This document shows positions 1 to 8,525 of a DNA stretch of 64,000 nucleotides, one piece after another; the stretch's first letter is position 1, and each line of letters begins with the position of its first letter. Origin of the DNA: Neorhizobium galegae bv. orientalis str. HAMBI 540. GTDB lineage: Bacteria > Pseudomonadota > Alphaproteobacteria > Rhizobiales > Rhizobiaceae. The notes beneath the pieces are model-generated. The model ran no database searches and was not told the DNA's origin. It saw nothing but the letters and a program-made list of their open reading frames with translations. The translations under genes and the position numbers were made by a program. The stretch covers positions 1,240,001-1,304,000 of the forward strand of contig NZ_HG938354.1 in NCBI RefSeq assembly GCF_000731315.1, given 5' to 3'.

Positions 1-665
1 CCGGCATGCCCGCCGGCACGCTGCTCACCCGAGCCGGCCCAATGATGGCCGCCGGCGACACCGTCAAGATCACCGTCACCGGCAAGGGCGGACATGCCTC
101 GCGTCCGCACCTGACCGTCGATCCGGTCCTTGTCGCCTGCAATCTCGTGATGACGCTGCAATCGATCGTCTCGCGCAATGTCGATCCGACCCAGACGGCG
201 GTCGTCACGGTAAGCACCATTAATGCCGGAGAGGCATCGAACGTCATCCCTAATAATGCCAAGATTTCGATGAGCGTGCGCTCCTTCGATCCGGCGATCC
301 GCGTTTTCCTCGAGGAGCGCATTCGCAAATTGACGGCAAGCGTTGCCGAAGGGCACGGCGCGACCGCCGAGATCGAATACGAATACGGTTATCCCGTTGT
401 AGTAAATTCCGAGGAGGAGACGGCCTTCGCACGCGAGGTCGCCGAGGAACTGGTTGGCACCGACAATGTCTTGACCTGCCCGCCTCTGCCCGGCAGCGAA
501 GACTTTGCCTATTTCCTTCACCATCGTCCCGGCAGCTTCCTGCGGCTTGGCAACGGCAAAGATTCGCAGATCCTGCATTCATCGAAATACGACTTCAACG
601 ATGGCAGCCTGACGACCGGCGCCGCCATGTGGGCACGCCTGGCCGAGCGTTATCTCAACGTATGA
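1..665 (+). CDS. M20 family amidohydrolase (hippurate hydrolase-like), 5'-truncated by window edge
   Basis: C-terminal ~220 residues of a zinc-dependent M20/M40-type aminoacylase that would cleave N-acyl amino acids in the cytoplasm. The visible part opens in the segment before the dimerisation domain, which carries the GGHASRPH motif. It then shows GEASNVIPN and the catalytic-domain signature GSEDFAYF near the end, followed by the HSSKYDFND segment with a conserved histidine. The reading frame is open through base 1, so the first methionine at base 6 is internal and the start lies outside the window. The exact substrate cannot be told from this part. Confidence 0.88.
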   Translation, partial: GMPAGTLLTRAGPMMAAGDTVKITVTGKGGHASRPHLTVDPVLVACNLVMTLQSIVSRNVDPTQTAVVTVSTINAGEASNVIPNNAKISMSVRSFDPAIRVFLEERIRKLTASVAEGHGATAEIEYEYGYPVVVNSEEETAFAREVAEELVGTDNVLTCPPLPGSEDFAYFLHHRPGSFLRLGNGKDSQILHSSKYDFNDGSLTTGAAMWARLAERYLNV

Positions 666-1059
666 GGCCCTCCGAAAAATAGAGTTTAGCATTGCCGCCA
701 TGATCGCCTCAAGAAGGTGTCCGAAGCCGTTCACGCTGGCAGGCGGAGAATGTCGTTCGAAGATGACTTGGCGATAGCTTCGGCGTGCGGAGATGGCAAG
801 GCCGATTGGACGCATCAAGCTTCATCCCCAATTGTTCTTGTGCTTGCGCCGCGCATATTTACGAGATGGCGGAGCAAGAGATGACGTCCCGCCAGTCAGA
901 CGGGGCATTCGGCTTGAACCCTAAATCCGACGGCTGCGACCGCGCTGAGCTTAGAGCTGCTGAGCGACATGGTCTGTCGAGCTGCCATGAACCATGGGAC
1001 TCGGAGATCCGCTAGATGCCAAGACCGAATACGATGAGGAGATAGCGTAGTCTATAATC
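666..1059. other. Intergenic region without a recognisable gene
   Basis: About 390 bases between the M20 gene and the YciI-like gene. Only short reading frames with unconvincing composition are present, and no RNA gene, terminator or repeat was recognised. Confidence 0.4.
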
Positions 1060-1356
1060 TTAGCCGCGGTGCTTCAAGTGAAGCATAGGATGGTGTTCGT
1101 AGTGGCCCGCCCCGTTTTGCACAATCGGGTCGCTCGACGTCAGTGTCTCGATCTCTTCATCATCGGCGATCTGATAAAGAGAGACGCCGTAACCACCGGC
1201 TGGATCCATGACCGGACCGTGCGCGATGATCTTTCCCGTACCGAGAAGCCAGTCGAGATAGGCGCCGTGCTGGGCCATCCAGTCTTTCTCGTCCACCGTC
1301 ATTGTCGCAAGGAAGTCCGTGCGGGGGGGTATGTATTTGCAGAGGTAGTATTTCAT
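1060..1356 (-). CDS. YciI-like (YCII domain) protein
   Basis: A 98-residue single-domain protein of the YCII family, a ferredoxin-like fold related to muconolactone isomerase. The N-terminal MKYYLCKYIPP strand, the central HGAYLDWLLGTGKIIAHGPV helix-loop and the YEHHPML end are typical. Family members are often encoded near oxidoreductases or sigma factors and their reaction is mostly unknown. The start at 1356 is chosen because GAGGAG sits seven bases upstream; the adjacent ATG at 1359 is too close to it. The frame is open further upstream but has no ribosome site there. No operon partner is evident. Confidence 0.75.
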   Translation of the reverse strand: MKYYLCKYIPPRTDFLATMTVDEKDWMAQHGAYLDWLLGTGKIIAHGPVMDPAGGYGVSLYQIADDEEIETLTSSDPIVQNGAGHYEHHPMLHLKHRG

Positions 1357-1603
1357 CATCGAACTCCTCAACGGCCAGGTACCAGACTGTCGTCTACCGT
1401 CGACCATAAATTTAGGCTGGAAGGACCTTGAGGCAAGCGTTACTATCTATTTGAGAGTGAGTCACCAAATTAATCGAGATGATGACGGATTGCACGCAGG
1501 CCTGATGTGGCCAGTCGTCGATAGTTTGCGAAAGAATTGCGTTCTTCGCTAGCAAGGTGGTCATGCTTGTCTCCGCTAAATTATAACAGCGGAGGGTGGG
1601 TAT

Positions 1604-1707
1604 TATGCCGAGCTTGCCACGCGGCTTTACCGGAAATCTCGGGCTTTAGGGAACGGGCTCGGCATAGTCTCCGGCTCGGGATAAACACCTTATGCCGAGT
1701 TCGGCAT
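1604..1707. repeat. Cluster of TATGCCGAG / CTCGGCATA repeats
   Basis: TATGCCGAG occurs at 1604-1612 and again at 1691-1699, and its exact reverse complement CTCGGCATA at 1658-1666. The last copy is part of a hyphenated palindrome, ATGCCGA-GT-TCGGCAT (1692-1707). The cluster sits exactly where recognisable dnaE2 coding sequence ends, so it may be the end of a mobile element or a recombinase site. It could also be a regulatory site. Confidence 0.45.
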
Positions 1708-2170
1708 GAAGATATGAACATGTCGTGCGCGGCTATAACCGGCTTCCGTATGTCCCGTGGATCGGATCCGCCACCCCGCGCAAACTCATCACCCCTGCCT
1801 GCCGGCAGTTTGAACTCTTCATCGCGATCGGCAAGGCCCACAAGGTCGGCTGATAAGTTGCAGGGCAACAAGATGGACGACCTCCCCTTCCCGCTGGGTC
1901 CGACCATTGATCGCCATCATCGAAGACCCGAGAACGACCCGCCGGCGTTTTTCAAAGAGTGTCGGCCAAACAACGAGGTTGGCCGGCCCAGTCTCCTCCT
2001 CAATGGTGATGAACATCACGCCCTTGGCCGATCCCGGCTTCTGCCGCACGAGTACGAGGCCGGCAGTATAGACCCATCGCCCTTCTCTCGAATTCATCGC
2101 TTCGACACATGTGGATGATGTTGCGAGCGGAGAGATCGCGCAAGAAGCCGTGCCGAGTTCGCGGTTCGGG
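1700..2170 (-). pseudogene. dnaE2: Remnant of error-prone DNA polymerase DnaE2 (ImuC), C-terminal part
   Basis: The minus strand encodes, in at least three frames, pieces of the DnaE2 C-terminus. These are a FLRDLSARNII segment (~2120-2155), the OB-fold segment with AGLVLVRQKPGSAKGV, VVWPTLFEKRR and GRTQREGEVVH (~1860-2080), and the end region SADLVGLADRDEEFKLPAGRG...DIRKPVIAAHDMFI (~1705-1855). Frameshifts separate the pieces, and the rest of the ~1,080-residue polymerase is missing. DnaE2 acts with ImuA/ImuB in SOS mutagenesis; no such neighbours are present, so this is a stranded fragment. Confidence 0.85.
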
Positions 2171-2337
2171 AGCCGCTCGCGCTGCCCCGGTATTTACGTC
2201 GGACGGCGAAGCAATCTAGGGGGGTAAAACGATGGCCAGCCCGTACGAAGCTGCAACTGTGAAAGATCAAGGCCCGTGCGATCCTCGCCGAGCCTTTGAT
2301 CCCTGCTCTTATTCATCGCTAGCGCATCACGGCGACA
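2171..2337. other. Intergenic, nothing recognised
   Basis: Short stretch between the dnaE2 remnant and the 3' end of the MFS gene. No convincing coding or structural signal was seen. Confidence 0.3.
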
Positions 2338-3720
2338 TCACGGCGAAAGCTCCTCCAAAACCTGGCCCTTGGTCTCGACCGCGAAGAGGGCCGTCACCAG
2401 GGCGCCAACGAGAAGGATCGCTGCGAACGCGCCGAAGACATACTGGATGCCCATCGACGACATGACCCAACCCACCGCGATAGGGCCCGCGGAGGATCCG
2501 AGACGAAGCCAGGCGCTGCCTGTCCCCGTGCCAATGGCACGAAGGCGGGTCGGGTAGATTTCCGCCGAATAGAGATAGAGCGAGAAAGTTACGGTTTGGA
2601 CGACGGCGTAGGCGAGACCGGCCAGGATCAGGACCTGTGTTGCCGACGTCGCACCCAACCAGGCGAGGATGACAAGCGGGATCGGCGCGATCAGAAGCGC
2701 ACCGGTGTACCAGCGCTTGCGACCGACCTTGTCGATGAGCAATGCGCAGATAACGGCCGCGATCACGCCACCGACCGAAGTGATAAACCCGTATAGGATA
2801 CTGGTTTCTAGCGGCAGGTTGAATGTCTGGCGATAGAGGGTCGGAAGCCAGGTGATCGTCCCATTGGCGACCATATAGGCACAGAACCACATCGCCCAGA
2901 TTGACAGTGTGCGCTTGAGATAGATGCCCTGGAAAAGTTCGCGCCAGTCCGATCGACGACGGACAGGGGCGGCTATGATTTTCGGCTCCGGCAGTTCCTT
3001 GCCGGCGGCACGAGCGCTGTTCTCAAGCTTGGTGACGATGCGGTCGGCTTCCTCATAGCGGCCGTTGGCGGCGAGCCAGCGAGGTGATTCATTGAGGAAC
3101 CAGCGCAGCGGGATCATGAGGACGGCCGGGACCAGGCCGACGACGAACATCGCCTTCCAGCCATAGGCTGGGACCATGAAATAGCCGATCAAGCCTGCGC
3201 CGACGAGGCCGAGCAGAAACATGACCTCATACAGCAGGAAGAAACGACCCCGCCCCTTCGAGCTGATCAACTCGTTGATATATGCACTCGCGACCGGAAC
3301 TTCGCCGCCGGTTCCGATGCCTTGAATGAAACGCAATGCCATCATCATGCCGGCACCGGCCGCAAAAAGGCATGCGACGTCCATGCTGACGAATAGCAGG
3401 ATGGTGAATAGCAGCACTTTGAGACGGCCGATCCGTTCGGCAAGCCAGCCAAAGCAAATGGCGCCGATCAACTGCCCCAGGTAGCCCATCGACAGGATCA
3501 TGCCCGTCTGTCCCGGGGTCAAACCCCACTCGCGAACAAGAACCGGCATGGCATAGGCTATGGCAATGACGGTGTAGCCGTCAAAGAACGTCGCTGCGCC
3601 GACGATATTTCGAGCCCAGAAAACCTCCCGGGTCACCGGCAGCCGTTCTAGGCGGGCGCTGATTTCAGCTTGGGTGTCGACCGTCGGCGACTGCGCGGCC
3701 ATCCGTTGTTCCATATTCAT
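2338..3720 (-). CDS. MFS transporter, sugar/metabolite:H+ symporter type
   Basis: A 460-residue inner-membrane secondary transporter of the major facilitator superfamily with the usual 12 hydrophobic segments. The loop 2-3 signature GWLAERIGRLK is at 91-101. GIGTGGE (135-140) is in helix 4, ESPRWL (211-216) is in the central loop, and DKVGRKRW plus a PTRLRAIGTG motif are in the second half, as in sugar-porter and related acid symporters. The start at 3720 is set by GGGAGG just upstream; the frame extends further without a ribosome site. It faces the same way as the DapA-like aldolase upstream, from which it is separated by a terminator-like hairpin. A role in importing the aldolase substrate, probably a sugar acid, is inferred. 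Confidence 0.88.
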   Translation of the reverse strand: MNMEQRMAAQSPTVDTQAEISARLERLPVTREVFWARNIVGAATFFDGYTVIAIAYAMPVLVREWGLTPGQTGMILSMGYLGQLIGAICFGWLAERIGRLKVLLFTILLFVSMDVACLFAAGAGMMMALRFIQGIGTGGEVPVASAYINELISSKGRGRFFLLYEVMFLLGLVGAGLIGYFMVPAYGWKAMFVVGLVPAVLMIPLRWFLNESPRWLAANGRYEEADRIVTKLENSARAAGKELPEPKIIAAPVRRRSDWRELFQGIYLKRTLSIWAMWFCAYMVANGTITWLPTLYRQTFNLPLETSILYGFITSVGGVIAAVICALLIDKVGRKRWYTGALLIAPIPLVILAWLGATSATQVLILAGLAYAVVQTVTFSLYLYSAEIYPTRLRAIGTGTGSAWLRLGSSAGPIAVGWVMSSMGIQYVFGAFAAILLVGALVTALFAVETKGQVLEELSP

Positions 3721-3926
3721 ATTTTCCTCCCTCTGCCTGGCCCACTCTCCCGGCCTGGCGTCGAACCTACGCGTTGGATGTCTTAAATTTCGGGACCCTT
3801 TGGCATGGTGTGGTTGTGGATCCAGAAGGTGTGGCTCTCTCATCGGCTAGCCAAGCACCAGCGTGACAGGCGGCGCGACCGCGGCGCGTCACTCCCCGAT
3901 GCGCCCGCAATCCCTCCCCGTAAGAG

Positions 3927-3949
3927 GCCCCCGCTTGAGAGGCGGGGGC
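3927..3949 (-). terminator. Perfect GC hairpin downstream of the DapA-like gene
   Basis: GCCCCCGC (3927-3934) and GCGGGGGC (3942-3949) form a perfect 8-bp stem with a 7-base loop just past the stop codon of the minus-strand aldolase gene. There is no long U tract, so it may pause or stabilise transcripts rather than terminate fully. Confidence 0.55.
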
Positions 3950-3957
3950 GTCGTCAG

Positions 3958-4905
3958 TCACTCGGCTGCCAGAAGCTGCTCAACCCGGCCGATGCCGGCA
4001 GCATCAAAGGCTGCAAAGATCTCCGCTTCGGCCTTTTCGCCGAGGTTCTTCAGAGGCTCCCGGATAGTGGCATGCTCAAGCACACCACGATGAACAAGCC
4101 CAAGCTTGAGGGCGACGGTGCCTTCCATATGGGAACCACGGTGGTAGACGGCACGGGTGACGGGAAGGAGACGTTCGAAAATCCGGCGGGCTTCCGGATA
4201 GTTCTGCGCCTTTCCTGCCTTGATCAGGTCGATCAGCAGCTCCGGCGTAATATTGCCGTAGCCCACAAGCAGGCCGTCGACATCGAACATGGTCGGCAGC
4301 AGCCATTCGTCATGGCAGCTCAGGATCTGCAGGTTCGAGTTGGCCTTCTTGAGTTCCGGAATCTCGACGTACCAGCGCTTCATGTTTCGAACGCCGTTTT
4401 TGGTGGCGACGACGCCATCCTGGGTCGCGATCGCAAGCTGGGTGTCCAGGTCGTAGGAAGCCTTGGTGGCATCCGGGTACTGGAACAGGATGCACTGCAG
4501 GCCCGATTCCTGCCAGATTGCCTTGTAGCGATCCTGCGGGGCGCCTTTCTGGAAGCCGAAACGCAGCCAGCCGTGGTTCGGATAGACAAGAGCACCGGTC
4601 GCGCCGGCAGATTTGCACTTCATGGCTTCTTCTGCGGCAACCTTGGTGCCCTCGCCGGTGATGCCAGCAATGATTGGAACCTGACCATCGACGGCTTCGA
4701 CATAGGTGCGGATGAGCTTCAGGCGCTCTTCCTCGGTCAGGAACGTGCCTTCGCCGGCATGGCCAAGGATAACCAGGCTCTTGACGCCGTCCATGCCGGC
4801 AAGCCATTTGGCAATACGGGCATTGGCCGGATAATCGACTTCTCCGTCGCGGGTAAACGCGGTAACGGGTGCCGGGCTCAGGCCTCTCAGATCCATCGTT
4901 GGCAT
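3958..4905 (-). CDS. Dihydrodipicolinate synthase/N-acetylneuraminate lyase family aldolase
   Basis: A 315-residue class I aldolase of the DapA superfamily (TIM barrel). The Schiff-base lysine is K169 in VVATKNG and the catalytic tyrosine is Y143 in FQYPDAT. The substrate loop that is usually GTTGE reads GHAGEG (48-53), which argues against a lysine-biosynthetic DapA and for a catabolic lyase or dehydratase on a 2-keto sugar acid. The start at 4905 follows AGGAGGAG. The gene is divergent from a LacI regulator across a palindromic operator and precedes the MFS gene, suggesting a LacI-controlled uptake-and-cleavage module. The substrate cannot be named from sequence. Confidence 0.88.
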   Translation of the reverse strand: MPTMDLRGLSPAPVTAFTRDGEVDYPANARIAKWLAGMDGVKSLVILGHAGEGTFLTEEERLKLIRTYVEAVDGQVPIIAGITGEGTKVAAEEAMKCKSAGATGALVYPNHGWLRFGFQKGAPQDRYKAIWQESGLQCILFQYPDATKASYDLDTQLAIATQDGVVATKNGVRNMKRWYVEIPELKKANSNLQILSCHDEWLLPTMFDVDGLLVGYGNITPELLIDLIKAGKAQNYPEARRIFERLLPVTRAVYHRGSHMEGTVALKLGLVHRGVLEHATIREPLKNLGEKAEAEIFAAFDAAGIGRVEQLLAAE

Positions 4906-4965
4906 AGGTTTTTCTCCTCCTAGATAGCCGCTGGCCGCCTTCGTGATCAGCGATGGGATCGTTAA

Positions 4966-4979
4966 TGGGAACGTTCCCA
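4966..4979. promoter_or_regulatory. Perfect 14-bp palindrome, probable LacI-family operator
   Basis: TGGGAACGTTCCCA is a perfect palindrome with a central CG, the classic layout of LacI/GalR operators. It lies in the divergent region 61 bases upstream of the aldolase start and ahead of the LacI-family gene, so it could control both. Confidence 0.75.
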
Positions 4980-5070
4980 CTATCGTTTCCGATTTTACTG
5001 GAGTCAACATTTTTTTTGTTGCATGGTTGGGGCGTTGACCGCGAGAACGCCGCAGATGGAAAAAAGCGAA

Positions 5071-6102
5071 ATGGATTCAAAGCCCGCAGAAGCGAGCCGT
5101 CAGACACGGGTGACCATCCTTGATGTCGCGTCGGCAGCTGGCGTTTCGAAATCGACCGTATCGCGCATCCTCGATGAACGACTTCCCCGATCCGACAACG
5201 AAACTTCGCGCCGCGTCCGGAAAATCGCAGAAGACATGGGTTATGTCAGAGACGTCTCCGCGGCGAGCCTCCGACGCGGCAACACGATGACGGTTGGCGT
5301 GATCGTGCCTCGGCTGACCGATACCGTCATGGCAATGCTTTATGAAGCCCTGGCAAAAGCATGCGGCAAAAGTGGCCGCTTCGCGATTGTCGCAACGACG
5401 GATGACAAGCCCAGGGCCGACAGGCTCGCTGCCGAGTCTCTTCTGAAACGAGGCGTCGACGGGTTGATCCTTTCGACTGCCCGCGAGGATGACGATTTTC
5501 CTGACGAGCTTGCGGCCCGAGGTGTACCTTTTGTCCTGGCGTTGCGTACCGATGGACGGAGCCTGTCTTCGGTGGGCGACGACAGGCTGGGCGGATATCT
5601 GGCGACGCGCCACCTCCTGGACCTCGGTCATCGTCGTATCGGAGTGATTGCCGGTCCTTCATATGCCTCCAGCTCGCGCGGTCGCGTCGAAGGCTACAGG
5701 CAGGCATTGGAAGAGGCCGCCATCTCGGTCCGCCCCGATTGCATTGTGCCGTCGACCTTCGGGATCGACGCCGGAGCGGATGCGGCCCTGCATCTCATGC
5801 GCCTCGAAGATCGCCCGACGGCGATCTTTGCCGTGAACGACAACACCGCAATCGGTGCTCTTTCCGGCCTGTCACGCCTCGGGATATCCGTACCCAACGA
5901 TGTTTCGATCGTCGGATACAACGACATCCCGATCGTCAGTCATCTTCCGACACCGCTCACGACACTGCGCGTCCCCTTCGAGCAGATTGCGTCAAACGCT
6001 TTGGATCTGCTCACAAGCGGCGCCATTTCAGCAGACGATCGAATCCGTATTTCGGCTCCGACCCTCATACCCCGAAAATCGTCCGCCAAACCCTGCTCTT
6101 GA
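5071..6102 (+). CDS. LacI family transcriptional regulator
   Basis: A 343-residue repressor. It has an N-terminal helix-turn-helix (VTILDVASAAGVSKSTVSRIL, residues ~14-34 in the chosen frame), a hinge, and a periplasmic-binding-protein-like effector domain starting at TVGVIVPRL. The C-terminal half carries GRVEGYRQAL, FAVNDNTAIGAL and DVSIVGYNDIP, typical of sugar-responsive LacI proteins. The start is uncertain: ATGs at 5023 and 5056 are also in frame, and 5071 is preferred only because a weak GGA lies upstream. It is divergent from the DapA-like aldolase over the TGGGAACGTTCCCA palindrome, so autoregulation and control of the aldolase are likely. Confidence 0.9.
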   Translation: MDSKPAEASRQTRVTILDVASAAGVSKSTVSRILDERLPRSDNETSRRVRKIAEDMGYVRDVSAASLRRGNTMTVGVIVPRLTDTVMAMLYEALAKACGKSGRFAIVATTDDKPRADRLAAESLLKRGVDGLILSTAREDDDFPDELAARGVPFVLALRTDGRSLSSVGDDRLGGYLATRHLLDLGHRRIGVIAGPSYASSSRGRVEGYRQALEEAAISVRPDCIVPSTFGIDAGADAALHLMRLEDRPTAIFAVNDNTAIGALSGLSRLGISVPNDVSIVGYNDIPIVSHLPTPLTTLRVPFEQIASNALDLLTSGAISADDRIRISAPTLIPRKSSAKPCS

Positions 6103-6206
6103 TGGGAATCACTCCGAAGCACAACGCATCCTCGATGCCGATCGAGGTAACGGAACCATTGCCGACATACCGCGGTTGTGACGCATCAAGAACAAGGAAG
6201 CTCACG

Positions 6207-6710
6207 ATGCGCATATTCTCGATCCCTGTGTTGATCGCAGGTTCGCTTATTCCCTTCAGCGCGATGGCAACCGAGGAAGACTTCCTGAAATCGATCGAAG
6301 GTGACTGGACGGGCGGCGGCAAGGTGCTCCGAAAGCTGGGTGGCGACAGCCTCAGCGTGTCCTGCAATATGAAGTCCGAGGCTGATGCATCGAGCTTTTC
6401 CATGGATGGCTCGTGCCGTGCCCTCGTGGTCGTGACACGGGGCTTCAAAGCTAAGGTCAATACGTCGGGCAACTCCTATTCGGGTACTTATGTAGGGGTG
6501 TCGGGCAAGCCTTCGACGCTCGCCGGTAGCCGCGAGGGCGATACGATCAATCTCGACGTGACGTGGGCCAATGAAATCTACGGGGACCGCAAGGCCACCA
6601 TGATCATCCAAAAGGTTGGTGAAACCGGCCTGCGTATCAAGACCGTCGATAAGGATCCCAGTTCTGGAGAGTCGATCGTAACCACCCAACTCGATTTGAA
6701 ACGGAGATAA
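6207..6710 (+). CDS. Secreted/periplasmic hypothetical protein
   Basis: A 167-residue protein with a clear signal peptide (hydrophobic stretch 4-18, likely cleavage after SAMA at ~21). The mature part is a small beta-rich domain: SIEGDWTGGGKV, then a run of alternating strands, two cysteines (SCNMK and GSCRAL) that could form a disulfide, and a lysine/arginine end. Proteins of this look occur in rhizobia without known function. AAGGA precedes the ATG. The gene follows the LacI gene on the same strand after ~100 bases, but no functional link is visible. Confidence 0.7.
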   Translation: MRIFSIPVLIAGSLIPFSAMATEEDFLKSIEGDWTGGGKVLRKLGGDSLSVSCNMKSEADASSFSMDGSCRALVVVTRGFKAKVNTSGNSYSGTYVGVSGKPSTLAGSREGDTINLDVTWANEIYGDRKATMIIQKVGETGLRIKTVDKDPSSGESIVTTQLDLKRR

Positions 6711-6863
6711 GGTCCCCTCGGCGATGGCAGGAGAAGTTCGCAATTCGACTCCGTTTACGGCCACCAACCCGCGCTAGCCTCAGCGTCCTCGCTGTTGCCA
6801 GAAATGCTGGGGAACGTATCTGGATGCGGGATGTTATCTGGCGCTGGGTATCGGAGCTGAAGC

Positions 6864-7115
6864 ATGTTCGATCCTAAACGTTGGCGCCGACCGGTGGTTT
6901 ACGAAGACGAGAATGGCCTACGCCGCAAAGTCAGCAGCACTGAACAGGCCTCGGACATTCTGACCTCCTCTTGGCCTGTGAATTCCGGGGAAGAGTTTCT
7001 TCGAGCTCACGCAATCTTCCTTGAGGTCATGAGTGGTAGCCGACCGGTGGCGGAAGCGCGGGCTGCGTTCCTGCGAGCTGCGGAGGAAGCCGACCTTGAC
7101 ATCAGTGGCAACTGA
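6864..7115 (+). CDS. DUF982 domain-containing protein
   Basis: An 83-residue protein matching the DUF982 pattern: an N-terminal W-R-R-P-V strand (residues 7-11), a central STEQASDIL...SWPV segment and a C-terminal EARAAFLRAAEEAD helix. The family is small, cytosolic, of unknown function and strongly expanded on rhizobial replicons. GGAG lies about eight bases before the ATG. It is followed closely by another small gene on the same strand. Confidence 0.72.
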   Translation: MFDPKRWRRPVVYEDENGLRRKVSSTEQASDILTSSWPVNSGEEFLRAHAIFLEVMSGSRPVAEARAAFLRAAEEADLDISGN

Positions 7116-7187
7116 GCTGGAGGATAAACATGTCGGAAGGTCCGAAGACCCATCACTAGCAATTCTACCAGTGGCACCGCGCACCAA

Positions 7188-7460
7188 ATGGCCTCAAGTG
7201 CCGTCATGACCAAAAATGAAATAGAAGCCTTCGTGGCTGCCATGATCGAAGCCGGGAGCAACATCCAGGCGATCGGGACAATCGGCTATGTCCTGGCTGA
7301 ACCGGTCAACCCGACTGACAGAGAAGCTTATCGCCGGATCGAGCTTGTCTCCTCGGCATTCGGCGAGCGAAACCATCTCAAGGATGAGATCATCGCCCGC
7401 CTTCACGAGCTCGGACGGGTGGTGGCGATCACAGAGGAGCCCGACACAGGCCGTGCTTGA
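7188..7460 (+). CDS. Small hypothetical protein
   Basis: A 90-residue soluble, mostly helical protein with no family I can name. It has an amphipathic N-terminal helix (NEIEAFVAAMIEAG) and a charged C-terminal half. An alternative start is the in-frame ATG at 7206. Neither has a clear ribosome site. Codon use resembles neighbouring genes, and it follows the DUF982 gene by ~70 bases. Confidence 0.5.
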   Translation: MASSAVMTKNEIEAFVAAMIEAGSNIQAIGTIGYVLAEPVNPTDREAYRRIELVSSAFGERNHLKDEIIARLHELGRVVAITEEPDTGRA

Positions 7461-7601
7461 TCCCTGTGCCGAGCGACGGGCAAGCGGATAGGAGAGTATC
7501 CGGCGATGCGCCCGCGGCGTGGATATGGCGGGCGGCATCCATGAGCGCAAGCTGATGCAGTGTGGCGGATCAGCGCATCTGAGTTGAGAATGTCGCGAGG
7601 G

Positions 7602-8411
7602 CATCGTAAACTTAACGGCAAAGATGCCAGACCACGACGCCGGCCTATTTTGTAGGTCATGCTCGGGCGATTTTCGCCCACAGGTTCATCGCTGCTGCAC
7701 GCAATTCGCGATGATGGCTGCAAGGGATGTCGTGGCGCGGGATGTGGAACAGGTTGGCAATCGGGTCATGGATGGAGAGGAAGCGTTGTAGATGTCGCTG
7801 TGACTTGAAGCGCTTCATGATCCGCTCTCGCCGCCGGACTGGCTGGTGGGAATTCTCCGCCCGATTGTTCAGGCCTTTGTGGGAGCGATGCTCGACACCG
7901 GACATGAACTCCCCCTTTGCGGCGTCGTAGTATCGAAACTTATCGGTGATCATCCACCCGCGGCGCTCTCCCCTGGTTCTTCAAGAGCTTACGCGTTAGA
8001 CGTTTGGCCGCCTTGGCATTGCGGCGGCTTTGCACCGGCACCTCCAGAACAAAACCGTCCTGATCAACGGCGCGCCATAGCCAGTGCTTCTTGCCTCGGA
8101 TCGAAATGACGGCCTCATCGAGGTGCCACTTGTCTTCAAGCTGGCCGGATGAGCGACGACGGACGTCGTTGGCGAAGGTCCACCCAAATTTCTCCGCCCA
8201 CAGCCGGATCGTCTGATGTGAGACAATGATCCCGCGGGCAGCCGACAAGTCCTCGACATCCGCAGGCTGAGAGGGAAACGGAAATAAAACCACACAGCGT
8301 GGGCAATGATGTCAGCGTGAAAGCGATGGCGGCGATATAGCGGATCACGGGCTAGTTTGGTCATGCCACCAGATCCCACATTTTGATCGTTGCTCAGTTA
8401 ACTTTACGATG
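7602..8411 (-). mobile_element. IS6-family insertion sequence, inactivated
   Basis: An ~810-bp element bounded by a near-perfect inverted repeat: CATCGTAAACTTAAC at 7602-7616 and GTTAACTTTACGATG at 8397-8411 (one mismatch). It contains one minus-strand transposase gene broken into three frames. The size and single DDE transposase fit IS6. The true ends may lie a few bases outside the visible repeat, and I did not find a convincing 8-bp target duplication. Confidence 0.78.
7657..8364 (-). pseudogene. IS6-family transposase, broken by two frameshifts
   Basis: Three overlapping pieces together give one full IS6 transposase of ~235 residues. The N-terminus MTKLARDPLYRRHRF (from 8364) is in one frame. 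The middle with SHQTIRLWAEKFG and the catalytic-domain DEAVISIRGKKHWLWRAVD is in a second (~7945-8240). The C-terminus with NNRAENSHQPVRRRER and the HDPIANLFHIPRHDIP end is in a third. The shifts fall near 8240 and 7945. All family landmarks are present, so the damage is recent. Without frameshift correction no active protein is made. Confidence 0.85.
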
Positions 8412-8525
8412 TCGTCTGAGAGCGTCCCATTGCTGGCACGGCGGAAATTTTCGCTCGAAGAAGTATCTCTCGGCCTGGCACATCTTCGGAGCGGCCAGCG
8501 GAAATCCCAGCCCCCTCCCGCCGGC

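Noticed and set aside
785..1015. A 76-codon plus-strand frame between the M20 and YciI-like genes
   Set aside because: It has no ribosome site, no family resemblance and unusual composition, so it was treated as non-coding.
3958..4905. Calling the aldolase dapA (lysine biosynthesis)
   Set aside because: The GTTGE loop is changed to GHAGEG and the gene sits in a LacI-regulated transport module, so a catabolic lyase is more likely.
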